Source: a virus. Taken from it: a DNA stretch of 64,000 nt. The number at the start of each line of letters is the position of its first letter. Within the stretch, counting starts at the first letter, position 1. Shown here in pieces: positions 21,847-29,530 of the stretch. The notes beneath the pieces were generated by a model. That model worked only from the letters and a program-made list of their open reading frames with translations. It did no database searches and was not told the DNA's origin. The position numbers and the translations under genes were made by a program. Where the stretch lies: positions 37,580 to 101,579 of the IMG/VR virus record IMGVR_UViG_3300022925_002539. One strand, 5' to 3'.

Positions 21847-24188
21847 AATTAGATGAATTTGGTGTAGGAAAAATTACTGCACAAAATACAACTAAAGATG
21901 TTAAACCAGGCGAAACAGAACGTCAGGCAAAAAAACTTGGCTTAATGAATGGCAAAGCAAAGTTACTACATAAAACTGCTGCAAAGAATAGTGATCCAAA
22001 CACACTTTTTAATTTAGGAATTGCAGAAGATTATTCAAAAGATATGGATGAGAAATGGTTTAAAAATAATATTTCAAAAATTGCAAAAAAGTATAACATA
22101 GACCCAGACGTAGCACTTAAAGTATGGCGTAGTGAAGGCGGTATGAAATGGCAGAGCCAATTGAAACCTAAGACAACAAAAGTCAAAACTGCAGGTGGCA
22201 AAGAAGCAAGTTATGGTCCATTCCAATTGTATACAGGTAAAGGTGGACTTGGTAATGCTTGGGAAGAAAAATATGGCAAAAAACTTTCTACTGCAAATAG
22301 TCCGGAAGATGTATTAAGTCAAATAGATTTTGCATTGAGTACAGTTCCAAAACGTGGTTGGCAAGATTTTAAAGGTGCTGAAAGAGTAGGTATCAAACAG
22401 AATCAAGGCGTAAACATGTACAAAGATTTACCTAAACCTAAACCTACAGATTTAAAAAACAAAAGTATGTATAAAAAATTGGATAAGGTACAAACACAAC
22501 CTAGTGTTTTAGATCCTCGTCCACTAATAAAGAAAATACCAGATTTAGTTAATCCACTACCACTTGCTAGAACACTTAAAAAGCAAGGTCAAGACTTTTA
22601 CAAACAAAGTAAAAAAGAGTTAGACAACATTAGTGTAGACAAAGATAGTTTTACATACAAAAATATTGTTAAACCAGCTGGTAAAGCATATGATTACATA
22701 AGTAAAGGCTTTACAGGTTTTATGAAAGATTTAAAGAATAGTCCTGAGTATAAAGCTGCAGGTGAAAAAAATAAAAAACTATATGGACCTAAAAAAGAAA
22801 ACACAGTAAAAGAACTAAAAATACAAAAGCCAGATCCTAAAACTACACTAGGTATAAAACGTAAAGATATGCCACAGATTAAGAAAAAGGATTATGAAGA
22901 GTTTATAGAATACTTACAGAATAACGGTGCAAAGTTCCGTAAAGAAACAGTTCCTGCTAGTGAACTAAAAGCAATGCAAAGTGAATTTAGCGACAAAGGT
23001 ATTATTAAACAAATTGAAAAAAATTTAGATCAGGGTATTAATACAAAAGCAATTATTGTAAGTGAAGATGATTATGTTCTAGATGGACACCATAGATGGC
23101 TTGTTGCAAGTAATACAGGCAATGACTTAGACATTTACCGTATCAATATGCCTGCATATGAATTATATGATCTAGTAAAAGGTTTTGAAAAGACATATTA
23201 CAAAGATATGTATGACGAAACACGTGGCAGTATTGGCGTACCATTGTCCAGTGGATTAGTTGTAAGTATATTTCCACATCGTCCATTAAAAATAAAAAAA
23301 CCTACTAAAGGCAAATTGAATTACAATGAAGATTTAAACACACAACGTGGTAGACTAGAATACTTTTTAAAGCAACCTAGTATAAGTCAAGGTAGAGCAA
23401 TACATTTAGGCAAGTTACCAAAATACCACGATGGTGATGATGAACTTGCAAAATTAGTTCCAGAACGCAATGGTGTGTACGCATTGCATCCTGATGCGTG
23501 GGAAAGTACATTTTATAGTTTAACAAATAAAGACCTTAAAAAGATTACTCGTTACCAACCAGCAATTGTAAAAATACCTGAAGGTAGTATTGTTGCTGAT
23601 ATGGCAATTGCTAATCAGTTTTATAGAACAAACGATCCAGAAGAAAAAGAAAAGTTTGCAAAAGCATACAAAGACAGTATAGTGCCTTATGGTAGTGATA
23701 CTAGTCATATAAAGATGCCTGAAATTATTATGCCACGGCTAATAGAAAGCAAAATGAAAGGTGGTTCAGATTTTTATAAATTTATGGGATATAAACTTAA
23801 AGATTTAGATCCTGATAACATTAGACAACTTCCTAAAGTATTAAAAATAGATCCAGCCGTAGCAAAACCTAAACTTAAACCAAAAGTTGACCCTGAGGAT
23901 TTTGAAGAACAAATAGATGAAGATTTAAGAGATTGGTTCAAACAAAAATGGGTAAACATTGGTAAGAAGAAAAAAGGCGGTGGACATCCTGAGTGTGGCA
24001 CTAGTGGCGATAAACGTGGATATGCAAAATGCGTACCTGCTGCAAAAGCCGCCAAGATGACTAAGAAAGAAAAAGAAAGTGCAGTAAGACGTAAGCGAGC
24101 TGCACAGAATAAAAAAGGCAGAGGCGGTAAAAAGAAATCAGGTTCAGGTAAAAAGCCAATTCGTGTAAGTACAAAGGCTAAAAAATGA
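21843..24188 (+). CDS. multi-domain protein: lysozyme/transglycosylase-like and ParB-like domains, N-terminal tag
   Basis: 781 aa. The N-terminus MKLDEFG resembles tags on four neighbouring proteins. Residues ~80-185 look like a lytic transglycosylase/lysozyme (SEGG with E98 and SYGPFQLYTG). Residues ~365-450 contain VLDGHHRW (D414-R418), the ParB-like nuclease fold signature. A following region (~505-640, including NGVYALHPDAWESTFY) is unassigned. The C-terminus carries CGTSGDKRGYAKCVPAAKA (C718 and C731 area) and a very basic tail. This is a plausible virion-carried effector with a murein-cutting and a DNA-acting part. Confidence 0.75.
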   Translation: MKLDEFGVGKITAQNTTKDVKPGETERQAKKLGLMNGKAKLLHKTAAKNSDPNTLFNLGIAEDYSKDMDEKWFKNNISKIAKKYNIDPDVALKVWRSEGGMKWQSQLKPKTTKVKTAGGKEASYGPFQLYTGKGGLGNAWEEKYGKKLSTANSPEDVLSQIDFALSTVPKRGWQDFKGAERVGIKQNQGVNMYKDLPKPKPTDLKNKSMYKKLDKVQTQPSVLDPRPLIKKIPDLVNPLPLARTLKKQGQDFYKQSKKELDNISVDKDSFTYKNIVKPAGKAYDYISKGFTGFMKDLKNSPEYKAAGEKNKKLYGPKKENTVKELKIQKPDPKTTLGIKRKDMPQIKKKDYEEFIEYLQNNGAKFRKETVPASELKAMQSEFSDKGIIKQIEKNLDQGINTKAIIVSEDDYVLDGHHRWLVASNTGNDLDIYRINMPAYELYDLVKGFEKTYYKDMYDETRGSIGVPLSSGLVVSIFPHRPLKIKKPTKGKLNYNEDLNTQRGRLEYFLKQPSISQGRAIHLGKLPKYHDGDDELAKLVPERNGVYALHPDAWESTFYSLTNKDLKKITRYQPAIVKIPEGSIVADMAIANQFYRTNDPEEKEKFAKAYKDSIVPYGSDTSHIKMPEIIMPRLIESKMKGGSDFYKFMGYKLKDLDPDNIRQLPKVLKIDPAVAKPKLKPKVDPEDFEEQIDEDLRDWFKQKWVNIGKKKKGGGHPECGTSGDKRGYAKCVPAAKAAKMTKKEKESAVRRKRAAQNKKGRGGKKKSGSGKKPIRVSTKAKK

Positions 24189-25582
24189 GAATAGACCAGA
24201 TCACTGAAAAGTGGAGCCAAAAATATAAGCGAAGTATAGACTGTAGTAACCCAAAAGGTTTCTCACAGAAAGCTCACTGTGCTGGTCGTAAAAAGAAAAA
24301 GAATGAAAGTATCCGCGAATCATATGAAATAGAGTTTGTTTGTGTAAACCCTAAGTTCTGTGATGCCACTGAGCAAAAGAATCAAGATAGACTATTCCAA
24401 GCACTAAGAGCAGTACCAGGTATTATTGTATACAAGCAAGACTTTGATGAGCATAACAGTATGGCTGCTATTATTAAAGATGAAGCAGACACAGACGCAC
24501 CTAAACTAATACAAAAAATAGCACAACAACACAAAGTTGCTATTGATTTAGAAAATGATGTTAGCCAAAGTATGATGGATGATATTATCACTGGCAGACT
24601 TGAAGGACTCACAGACTATTATGATACAGATAGTTTGTCAGAAGCAAAAGCAAACGAATCTATACCAAGTCCCGATAAAATGGGTAAACCTACTTTACCA
24701 AGTTTACAAAATACAATTCAAGATCTAAACGACTTAATAAAAGACTTAGACAAAGGTAAACCACAACCTAAAGAAATAATACTTGATCCTGAAGATTACA
24801 GAGAGAAACGTAAGAAGTTTAAACAACAAGGTAAGCCTTATATGATTACTAAGGTTCAGGAAGTACAGGTTGACGAAGGTGTAAATGATCCGCACATTTT
24901 TAAAGCAGTGTTTATGGCAGGTGGTCCAGGCAGTGGCAAAAGTTTTGTAGCACAAAACATATTAGGTGGCACAGGATTACGTGCAGTAAACAGTGATGAA
25001 GTATATGAATTTTTATTGAAGCGTCAAGGTCTTTCTCTGGATCCAGACACAATTGCTTCTACCCAGGGCCAAGAAATCAGAGGTACTGCAAAAGACTTAA
25101 CTGCTAAAAGACAACAAAATTATATCGATGGCAGAATAGGATTGTTAATTGATGGTACCGGTAAAAATGTTAGTGTAATACAAGACCTAGCACAAAAATT
25201 AAAGAGCATAGGTTACAGTGTTAGCATGATATTTGTTAATACTAGTTTAGAAGTTGCACAACAAAGAAACAGACAAAGAGACAGAGTTTTGCCTGCTAAT
25301 TTAGTAGCAGACTCTTGGAATGAAGTTCAACAAAACCTTATGAAATATCAGCAAATCTTTGGTGCTGATAGATTTCATATCGTTGATAACAGTGGAGGAT
25401 TAGAAGATCTTGATAGACAAAAAAACTTTGATAAAGTATACAATGAAGTACAACGTTTTTTAAACACTCCACCTAAACATAAAAAAGCATTAGAGTGGAT
25501 TAAAAATCAAAAGGCACAGAACAATGCAAAACCAACAACCAACAGTGGAAAGTCTGATGGAGGAGTTACAAGCACTAACTGA
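24185..25582 (+). CDS. zeta-toxin/polynucleotide-kinase-like P-loop protein with N-terminal tag and Cys module
   Basis: 465 aa. N-terminal tag MRIDQITE is followed by a Cys module (residues 20-32, C-NPKGFSQKAH-C) and a basic patch. A middle of unassigned helices leads to a P-loop kinase domain with GGPGSGKS at 246-253, DEVYEFL, RIGLLIDGTGKN and QRNRQRDR, as in zeta-type or T4 Pnk-type kinases. Its substrate could be a nucleotide, sugar or nucleic acid. It overlaps the preceding gene by 4 bp and shares frames with the next gene at its end. Confidence 0.7.
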   Translation: MRIDQITEKWSQKYKRSIDCSNPKGFSQKAHCAGRKKKKNESIRESYEIEFVCVNPKFCDATEQKNQDRLFQALRAVPGIIVYKQDFDEHNSMAAIIKDEADTDAPKLIQKIAQQHKVAIDLENDVSQSMMDDIITGRLEGLTDYYDTDSLSEAKANESIPSPDKMGKPTLPSLQNTIQDLNDLIKDLDKGKPQPKEIILDPEDYREKRKKFKQQGKPYMITKVQEVQVDEGVNDPHIFKAVFMAGGPGSGKSFVAQNILGGTGLRAVNSDEVYEFLLKRQGLSLDPDTIASTQGQEIRGTAKDLTAKRQQNYIDGRIGLLIDGTGKNVSVIQDLAQKLKSIGYSVSMIFVNTSLEVAQQRNRQRDRVLPANLVADSWNEVQQNLMKYQQIFGADRFHIVDNSGGLEDLDRQKNFDKVYNEVQRFLNTPPKHKKALEWIKNQKAQNNAKPTTNSGKSDGGVTSTN

Positions 25583-25808
25583 AGATTTACACGAAAGAAA
25601 GTCAAAACCCGGTAGTAGACCAGGTAGTTTAAAACGCAAAGCAGCACAATACTTAGGCAAGGGTGCAGGAGAAAAACTAAGTAAAACAGATTTAAAAAGA
25701 CTTAGAGCTAAAGCAAATAAAATGAAAAATAGCACTAAGAAATCTGAAAGAGATAGAGGCATACAATTAGCAAGACAAGTAAGTTTTGCATTTAATATGC
25801 GAGATTAA
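25524..25808 (+). CDS. small basic protein with K/R-rich module
   Basis: 94 aa starting within the end of the kinase-like gene (59-bp overlap, different frame). The C-terminal two thirds is strongly basic and helical (SLKRKAAQYLGKGAGEKLSKTD, RLRAKANKMKNSTKKSERDRG), suggesting DNA binding or compaction. This module recurs in T4-like phage virion proteins as I know them. Late expressed, in the injected-protein block. Confidence 0.6.
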   Translation: MQNQQPTVESLMEELQALTEDLHERKSKPGSRPGSLKRKAAQYLGKGAGEKLSKTDLKRLRAKANKMKNSTKKSERDRGIQLARQVSFAFNMRD

Positions 25809-25810
25809 AA

Positions 25811-26035
25811 ATGTTATTAGAAGCAAAACTAAAATGCGATAAAGATCATATTCCATATAGAATATATGTGAACGATGAACTAGTCACAGAACGCTTTTAT
25901 ACAATTGCTTCTAAAAATACTGTTAGTAATGATTTACAAATAGAACTAGTTGATGCTAATGACTATGATGTAAAAATAGAGAGTTTATCAGACACACCAG
26001 TGCATTTAGTTGATTATACAGTAAGGAAAATATAA
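25811..26035 (+). CDS. small beta-rich phage protein
   Basis: 74 aa with repeated beta segments: IPYRIYVNDELVTERFYTI and DLQIELVDANDYDVKIESL. Similar in style to the proteins at 1514 (minus) and 19517 (I/VND or NG near the start, D-rich strand ends). No known family; follows 2 nt after the previous gene. Confidence 0.55.
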   Translation: MLLEAKLKCDKDHIPYRIYVNDELVTERFYTIASKNTVSNDLQIELVDANDYDVKIESLSDTPVHLVDYTVRKI

Positions 26036-26036
26036 A

Positions 26037-26249
26037 ATGAGAATACGTGAAATAACTGAAGCTGCAAGCAGTGGTGCAACTAGTAGTGGAAATATGGCTG
26101 CAGTTGCAAATCCTATACAAGCACATCAAAAATTAAAACGTGATAAAAATGGTATACCGGTTGCACCACAAAAAAAGAATCCAGATGGTACTGCTAAGAA
26201 TGCACTTGACGTAAAAGATAATGTTATGGGTACACCTATAAAACGATAA
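26037..26249 (+). CDS. small tagged protein, 70 aa
   Basis: Begins MRIREITEAASSG, one of five N-termini of the type M-R/K-I/L-x-E/Q-F/I. The rest is low-complexity, Ala/Lys/Asn-rich and probably disordered. The TEA-A junction resembles a prohead-protease-type cleavage site in style. Its stop codon forms part of a GATAAATA late-type box. No enzyme motif. Confidence 0.55.
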   Translation: MRIREITEAASSGATSSGNMAAVANPIQAHQKLKRDKNGIPVAPQKKNPDGTAKNALDVKDNVMGTPIKR

Positions 26250-26252
26250 ATA
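26245..26252 (+). promoter_or_regulatory. T4-late-type promoter box GATAAATA
   Basis: The box at 26245-26252 overlaps the stop of the preceding gene; predicted start near 26258, followed by CAGGAACTAACT and the ATG at 26283. Confidence 0.45.
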
Positions 26253-26282
26253 ACACTAACACATATTAATCAGGAACTAACT

Positions 26283-27152
26283 ATGCGTGATATTATTAGT
26301 AAATTAGAAGAATTAAATACTGACCAGCAACCAGTACAAGAAGTATTAAGTAGCAAAGGTAAGGATAATCTTATTAGAGCAGTACAAAACTTTGAAAGTA
26401 TGGCAGAAGATTTAAATTTAAGTGATCAAGCAATGGACGTTATTGCAATGCACCTAGATGATATGTTAGCAGATGTTATGGAAATTGAAGGTGTTAGAGA
26501 AAGTAAACAACCTGTAAAAGAAGGTAACATGAGTGACATGGCTCAAGAAGTTGAGAAAGATCACGAAGTACAAATGGCAAGAAACGACCTATACAAAAGT
26601 GCAAAATATGCAGTAGCAATCCATAAAATGATGAAAGACATTTCAGAGATGGAAGGCATAGATGGTTGGGTCGCAGCAAAGATTACAAAAGCTGCTGATT
26701 ACTTGGGTAGTGTAAAACACTATATGGAAGGTCAAATGATGGCTGATGTCGAACTAGCAGTTGTTCCTGTTGCTGGTGATATGACAGATGCAATGACTGT
26801 TCCAGAAGAAGAGGAAGCAGTTGAGGAAGTTCACGAAGAAGTCAAAGAAGATGCAATAGGTGATATAATAAAAAACTTACCTAAGAATAAAGCAACAAAG
26901 TCTACAACATCTAGCGATACAGGTATTATGAACCAAATATTAGATAAGCTAGATATGAATAAAGGTATAGACGGACCAGCAAAAACACAAACTAAACCTA
27001 GTACTATGCCATCAGCAGATCCTAAACAACCTGCAAAACCTCCTGTTCCGATGCAGAGAAAACAAGCAATAGCAAATAAAATGGCACGTGATCCTTACGG
27101 AGCAGACACAACTAAATCATTTGGTAGATTAAACGACTGGAGTAAAAAATAA
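26283..27152 (+). CDS. acidic/low-complexity phage protein, 289 aa
   Basis: Helical N-terminal half (EDLNLSDQAMDVIAMHLDDMLADVMEIEGV and DLYKSAKYAVAIHKMMKDISEMEGIDGWVAAK), an acidic run around residues 178-195 and a Pro/Lys-rich C-terminus ending DPYGADTTKSFGRLNDWSKK. It resembles scaffold-like or internal virion proteins of T4-like phages in composition; no specific family. Overlaps the next start by 1 bp. Confidence 0.6.
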   Translation: MRDIISKLEELNTDQQPVQEVLSSKGKDNLIRAVQNFESMAEDLNLSDQAMDVIAMHLDDMLADVMEIEGVRESKQPVKEGNMSDMAQEVEKDHEVQMARNDLYKSAKYAVAIHKMMKDISEMEGIDGWVAAKITKAADYLGSVKHYMEGQMMADVELAVVPVAGDMTDAMTVPEEEEAVEEVHEEVKEDAIGDIIKNLPKNKATKSTTSSDTGIMNQILDKLDMNKGIDGPAKTQTKPSTMPSADPKQPAKPPVPMQRKQAIANKMARDPYGADTTKSFGRLNDWSKK

Positions 27153-27667
27153 TGGACTTCGCACAATTAGTAGCAAAAATGAATGAAATAGAAAACAGTA
27201 AAAAACCTGAAGAAGTAATTCAAGAATCTGGTACAACAAAAACAGAAGTAGGTGCAACTAAAGACTTACTTACAAAGTTTAATGAAATACAAGATGCTAA
27301 TCCTTATGAGCCAGTGGTAGAAGCAAAAGCTGAAGAAGTTGAAGAAACTATGCAGGATAGATTTGCAAAGTTTATGAAGGCAGAACGTAGTTCAGGTGCA
27401 GAAATAGATGCTATCAAAAGCACTATAGATGAAGGTACTACAGAATATGAATATGCAGATAGAGCTTTTAGTAAAATGGGCGAATTGATAGAGACTATGC
27501 AAAAAATGGTTAGTGAAGGCGGAATGCTAGGACGTAAAATCAACGAAGCAGGCGGTGACGCAAACGCACTAGTAGAAATGCAACAAGCATTAATAGTAGC
27601 AAGTGAAGCACTGTCAAGAGCACATGCTGATGCATTAGGAATAACAATAGAACAAACAGAAGAGTAA
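27152..27667 (+). CDS. acidic helical phage protein, 171 aa
   Basis: Long amphipathic helices with acidic character (DRFAKFMKAERSSGAEIDAIK, FSKMGELIETMQKMVSEGGMLGRKINEAGGDA). No enzymatic motif. Sits in the injected/virion protein block between 26283 and 27670. Its C-terminal region (QALIVASEALSRAHADALG) is also helical. Likely a structural, scaffold or internal protein. Confidence 0.6.
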   Translation: MDFAQLVAKMNEIENSKKPEEVIQESGTTKTEVGATKDLLTKFNEIQDANPYEPVVEAKAEEVEETMQDRFAKFMKAERSSGAEIDAIKSTIDEGTTEYEYADRAFSKMGELIETMQKMVSEGGMLGRKINEAGGDANALVEMQQALIVASEALSRAHADALGITIEQTEE

Positions 27668-27669
27668 AA

Positions 27670-27876
27670 ATGCGTTTAAATGAATTTGCTATTCCAAAAT
27701 TAATTGAAACTATAAGTACTCTTACTGAAAAGAATACTCCTACTGATCCAGGAAAGTGGAGTTACTACAAGTCACAAGCAAAGAAAAAGTTTGAAGTATA
27801 TCCAAGTGCTTATGCCAATGCATGGGCTGCAAAGAAGTATAAAGCAGCAGGCGGTGGCTGGAGAAAAGGCAAGTAA
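27670..27876 (+). CDS. small tagged protein with basic aromatic module
   Basis: 68 aa. The N-terminus MRLNEFAIPKL is a tag of the M-R/K-I/L-x-E/Q-F/I type. The body, with PGKWSYYKSQAKKKFEVYP then SAYANAWAAKKYKAAGGGWR, is a basic module seen at the ends of many phage proteins. Its function is unknown; DNA or RNA contact is plausible. Confidence 0.65.
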   Translation: MRLNEFAIPKLIETISTLTEKNTPTDPGKWSYYKSQAKKKFEVYPSAYANAWAAKKYKAAGGGWRKGK

Positions 27877-28601
27877 TGCGTATTAAAGAATTTAATACTG
27901 TAGAAGATATAGATCCTAAAGGACCAGAAGTTACTATAGGTGATTATACAACAACACATTTTTATATGTGTGGAAGTGCAATCGAAACTGCTGAAAAACA
28001 TGCTGATAAACCAGGCATGGAAAAACTTATAAAACTACAGGATATGATATACAAACTAGAACGTGCAGTAATGGATGCAGGCGAATCCTCAGACGAAGCA
28101 AAGGAATTTGCACAAAAAGTACATATAGAAATTATGCAAACTGCAAGAGATATTGGTATAGATGACGAAGTGGCTGAATATCAAAATATGCATTTAGATA
28201 GTATCGTTAAAGGTGATCCTAAACCAGGATTTGGTCGTGTAGACATAGATGAGCAAGAAGAAATTACATTAGATGAAGATCAAGACTTTCATGAAGAATT
28301 TGGAATACTAGGATATAGTATAGACGATAATGATATGTTCGAAGCAGAGTATCGTGGACGTAAAGTTAAACTTAATAAACCTATGCAAGGTGATGTAAAA
28401 AAGTTTAAAGTATATGTTAAGAACAAAAAAGGCAATGTTATTAAAGTAAACTTTGGGCATGGTGGAACAAGTGCTAAAGGTAAGACAATGCGTATTCGAA
28501 AAAGTAATCCTAAAGCACGTAAGAGTTTTAGAGCTAGACACAACTGCGATAATCCAGGACCAAAGACAAAAGCAAGATATTGGTCATGTCGCAAGTGGTA
28601 A
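27876..28601 (+). CDS. tagged protein with C-terminal Cys/basic module
   Basis: 241 aa. The N-terminus MRIKEFNTVED carries the tag. The C-terminal ~65 residues (KKFKVYVKNKKGNVIKVNFG, then RKSFRARHNCDN and ARYWSCRKW) form a module common in T4-like phage virion proteins, with Cys and a basic patch. The middle is acidic and helical (TAEKHADKPGMEKLIKLQ). Ends the block of tagged proteins. Overlaps the preceding stop by 1 bp. Confidence 0.65.
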   Translation: MRIKEFNTVEDIDPKGPEVTIGDYTTTHFYMCGSAIETAEKHADKPGMEKLIKLQDMIYKLERAVMDAGESSDEAKEFAQKVHIEIMQTARDIGIDDEVAEYQNMHLDSIVKGDPKPGFGRVDIDEQEEITLDEDQDFHEEFGILGYSIDDNDMFEAEYRGRKVKLNKPMQGDVKKFKVYVKNKKGNVIKVNFGHGGTSAKGKTMRIRKSNPKARKSFRARHNCDNPGPKTKARYWSCRKW

Positions 28602-28680
28602 ACTTTGCTAAATAAAGCAACGGTAAAATAACAAGACTCAATTTTTTTTGAGCAAATTTTTTTTGACAAAAGGAAACAAA
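28602..28680 (+). other. AT-rich intergenic leader upstream of the synthetase-like gene
   Basis: 79 bp holding a poly-T hairpin (28637-28664), a TTGACA (28663-28668) with no matching -10, and AAAGGA (28669-28674) as ribosome site for the ATG at 28681. No promoter was identified. Confidence 0.5.
28637..28664 (+). terminator. weak terminator-like hairpin plus T-tract
   Basis: CTCAA (28637-28641), T6 loop and TTGAG (28648-28652), then CAAA and T8 (28657-28664). The stem is short and AT-rich, so termination would be leaky. It could end the virion block transcript. Confidence 0.4.
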
Positions 28681-29523
28681 ATGACGCAACTAATAGAACC
28701 AAGTAAATTTACAGACACAGTAGGCCTTTTAAGGTCCTTTTTTTTGGACAAAGGATTTTTAGAAGTACATACACAAAACAGACTAAGCATACTAGCTGCA
28801 TGTGAAGATCCATTTAATGTAGCAACATACAATTACGCAGGCCAAGTATGGCCACTACCACAAACAGGCCAAATGTGGTTAGAACATGAATTATTAAGTA
28901 AGCCCGATAGTAAGGGCTTTTTTTGTGTGTCCACTAGTTACAGACAAGAGCCAAATGCTATACCAGGCAGACACGACATTATCTTTCCAATGTTTGAATT
29001 TGAAATGCCAGGAGACATAAATGACCTTAAGAAGATGGAATACGAATTATGTGAATACTTAGGCTTTCCAGCAATAACAGAAAAGACATATGCTGATTGG
29101 CAAAAATATTATGGACTTGCTAGTGATTATGAAATGACTGCTGAAGAAGAAACGAAAATGTACAACGAGTTTGGTGCCACTATGATAACAGACTTTCCAG
29201 AAATGACATCACCATTTTGGAACATGAGCAGATATCCAGGTGAAACCGAAAGTAAAAAGATTGATGTTATACTTGGTGGTATGGAAACAATAGGTAGTGC
29301 AGAACGTAGTACAGATGTAGACATGATGAGAGATACATTTCATACTATTACAGATGGTGCTTATAGTAACTTACTTTACAAACTGTTTGGCAAAGATAGA
29401 GTAGAAGCAGAACTGGAAGAGTTCTTAAAGTTTGACTTCTTTCCAAGAGTTGGTGGAGGAATAGGCATGACAAGAATGATTGCGGCTTTAGAAAAACATA
29501 ATGCACTAGCAAAGGCGGCTTAG
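28681..29523 (+). CDS. class II aminoacyl-tRNA-synthetase-like (AsxRS/AsnA-type) catalytic domain
   Basis: 280 aa from ATG 28681, which has AAAGGA upstream. Motif 2 (STSYRQEPNAIPGRH, R88 and E90) and motif 3 (GGGIGMTRMIAAL, R265) are intact, as in Asp/Asn/Lys-type class II synthetases. There is no N-terminal OB-fold anticodon-binding domain; that absence is the mark of the archaeal AsnA-type asparagine synthetase and other synthetase paralogues. So it may make free asparagine, charge an unusual RNA, or do something else. It is followed 7 nt downstream by an atypical tRNA. Two terminator-like hairpins lie inside its coding sequence. Confidence 0.8.
   Translation: MTQLIEPSKFTDTVGLLRSFFLDKGFLEVHTQNRLSILAACEDPFNVATYNYAGQVWPLPQTGQMWLEHELLSKPDSKGFFCVSTSYRQEPNAIPGRHDIIFPMFEFEMPGDINDLKKMEYELCEYLGFPAITEKTYADWQKYYGLASDYEMTAEEETKMYNEFGATMITDFPEMTSPFWNMSRYPGETESKKIDVILGGMETIGSAERSTDVDMMRDTFHTITDGAYSNLLYKLFGKDRVEAELEEFLKFDFFPRVGGGIGMTRMIAALEKHNALAKAA
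28723..28745 (+). terminator. intragenic terminator-like hairpin 1
   Basis: GGCCTT (28723-28728), TT loop and AAGGTC(C) (28731-28737), with one G-U pair, then T8 at 28738-28745. It lies at codons 15-22 of the synthetase-like gene, on the sense strand. The 2-nt loop means only five or four pairs would actually form. Confidence 0.4.
28900..28924 (+). terminator. intragenic terminator-like hairpin 2
   Basis: AAGCCC (28900-28905), 8-nt loop, GGGCTT (28914-28919), running into T7 (28918-28924). This is the canonical form of an intrinsic terminator, in the sense direction inside the coding sequence (codons about 74-82). It may cause premature termination unless translation or antitermination masks it. 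Confidence 0.5.
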
Positions 29524-29530
29524 TTTATAA

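Noticed and set aside
28663-28668. TTGACA as -35 of a promoter for the synthetase-like gene
   Set aside because: No -10-like hexamer exists before the ATG at 28681 at 15-19 bp; the sequence after it is the ribosome site.
28648-28680. TTG 28648 as an 11-residue extension of the synthetase-like protein
   Set aside because: It lies in the poly-T hairpin with no ribosome site, whereas ATG 28681 has AAAGGA.
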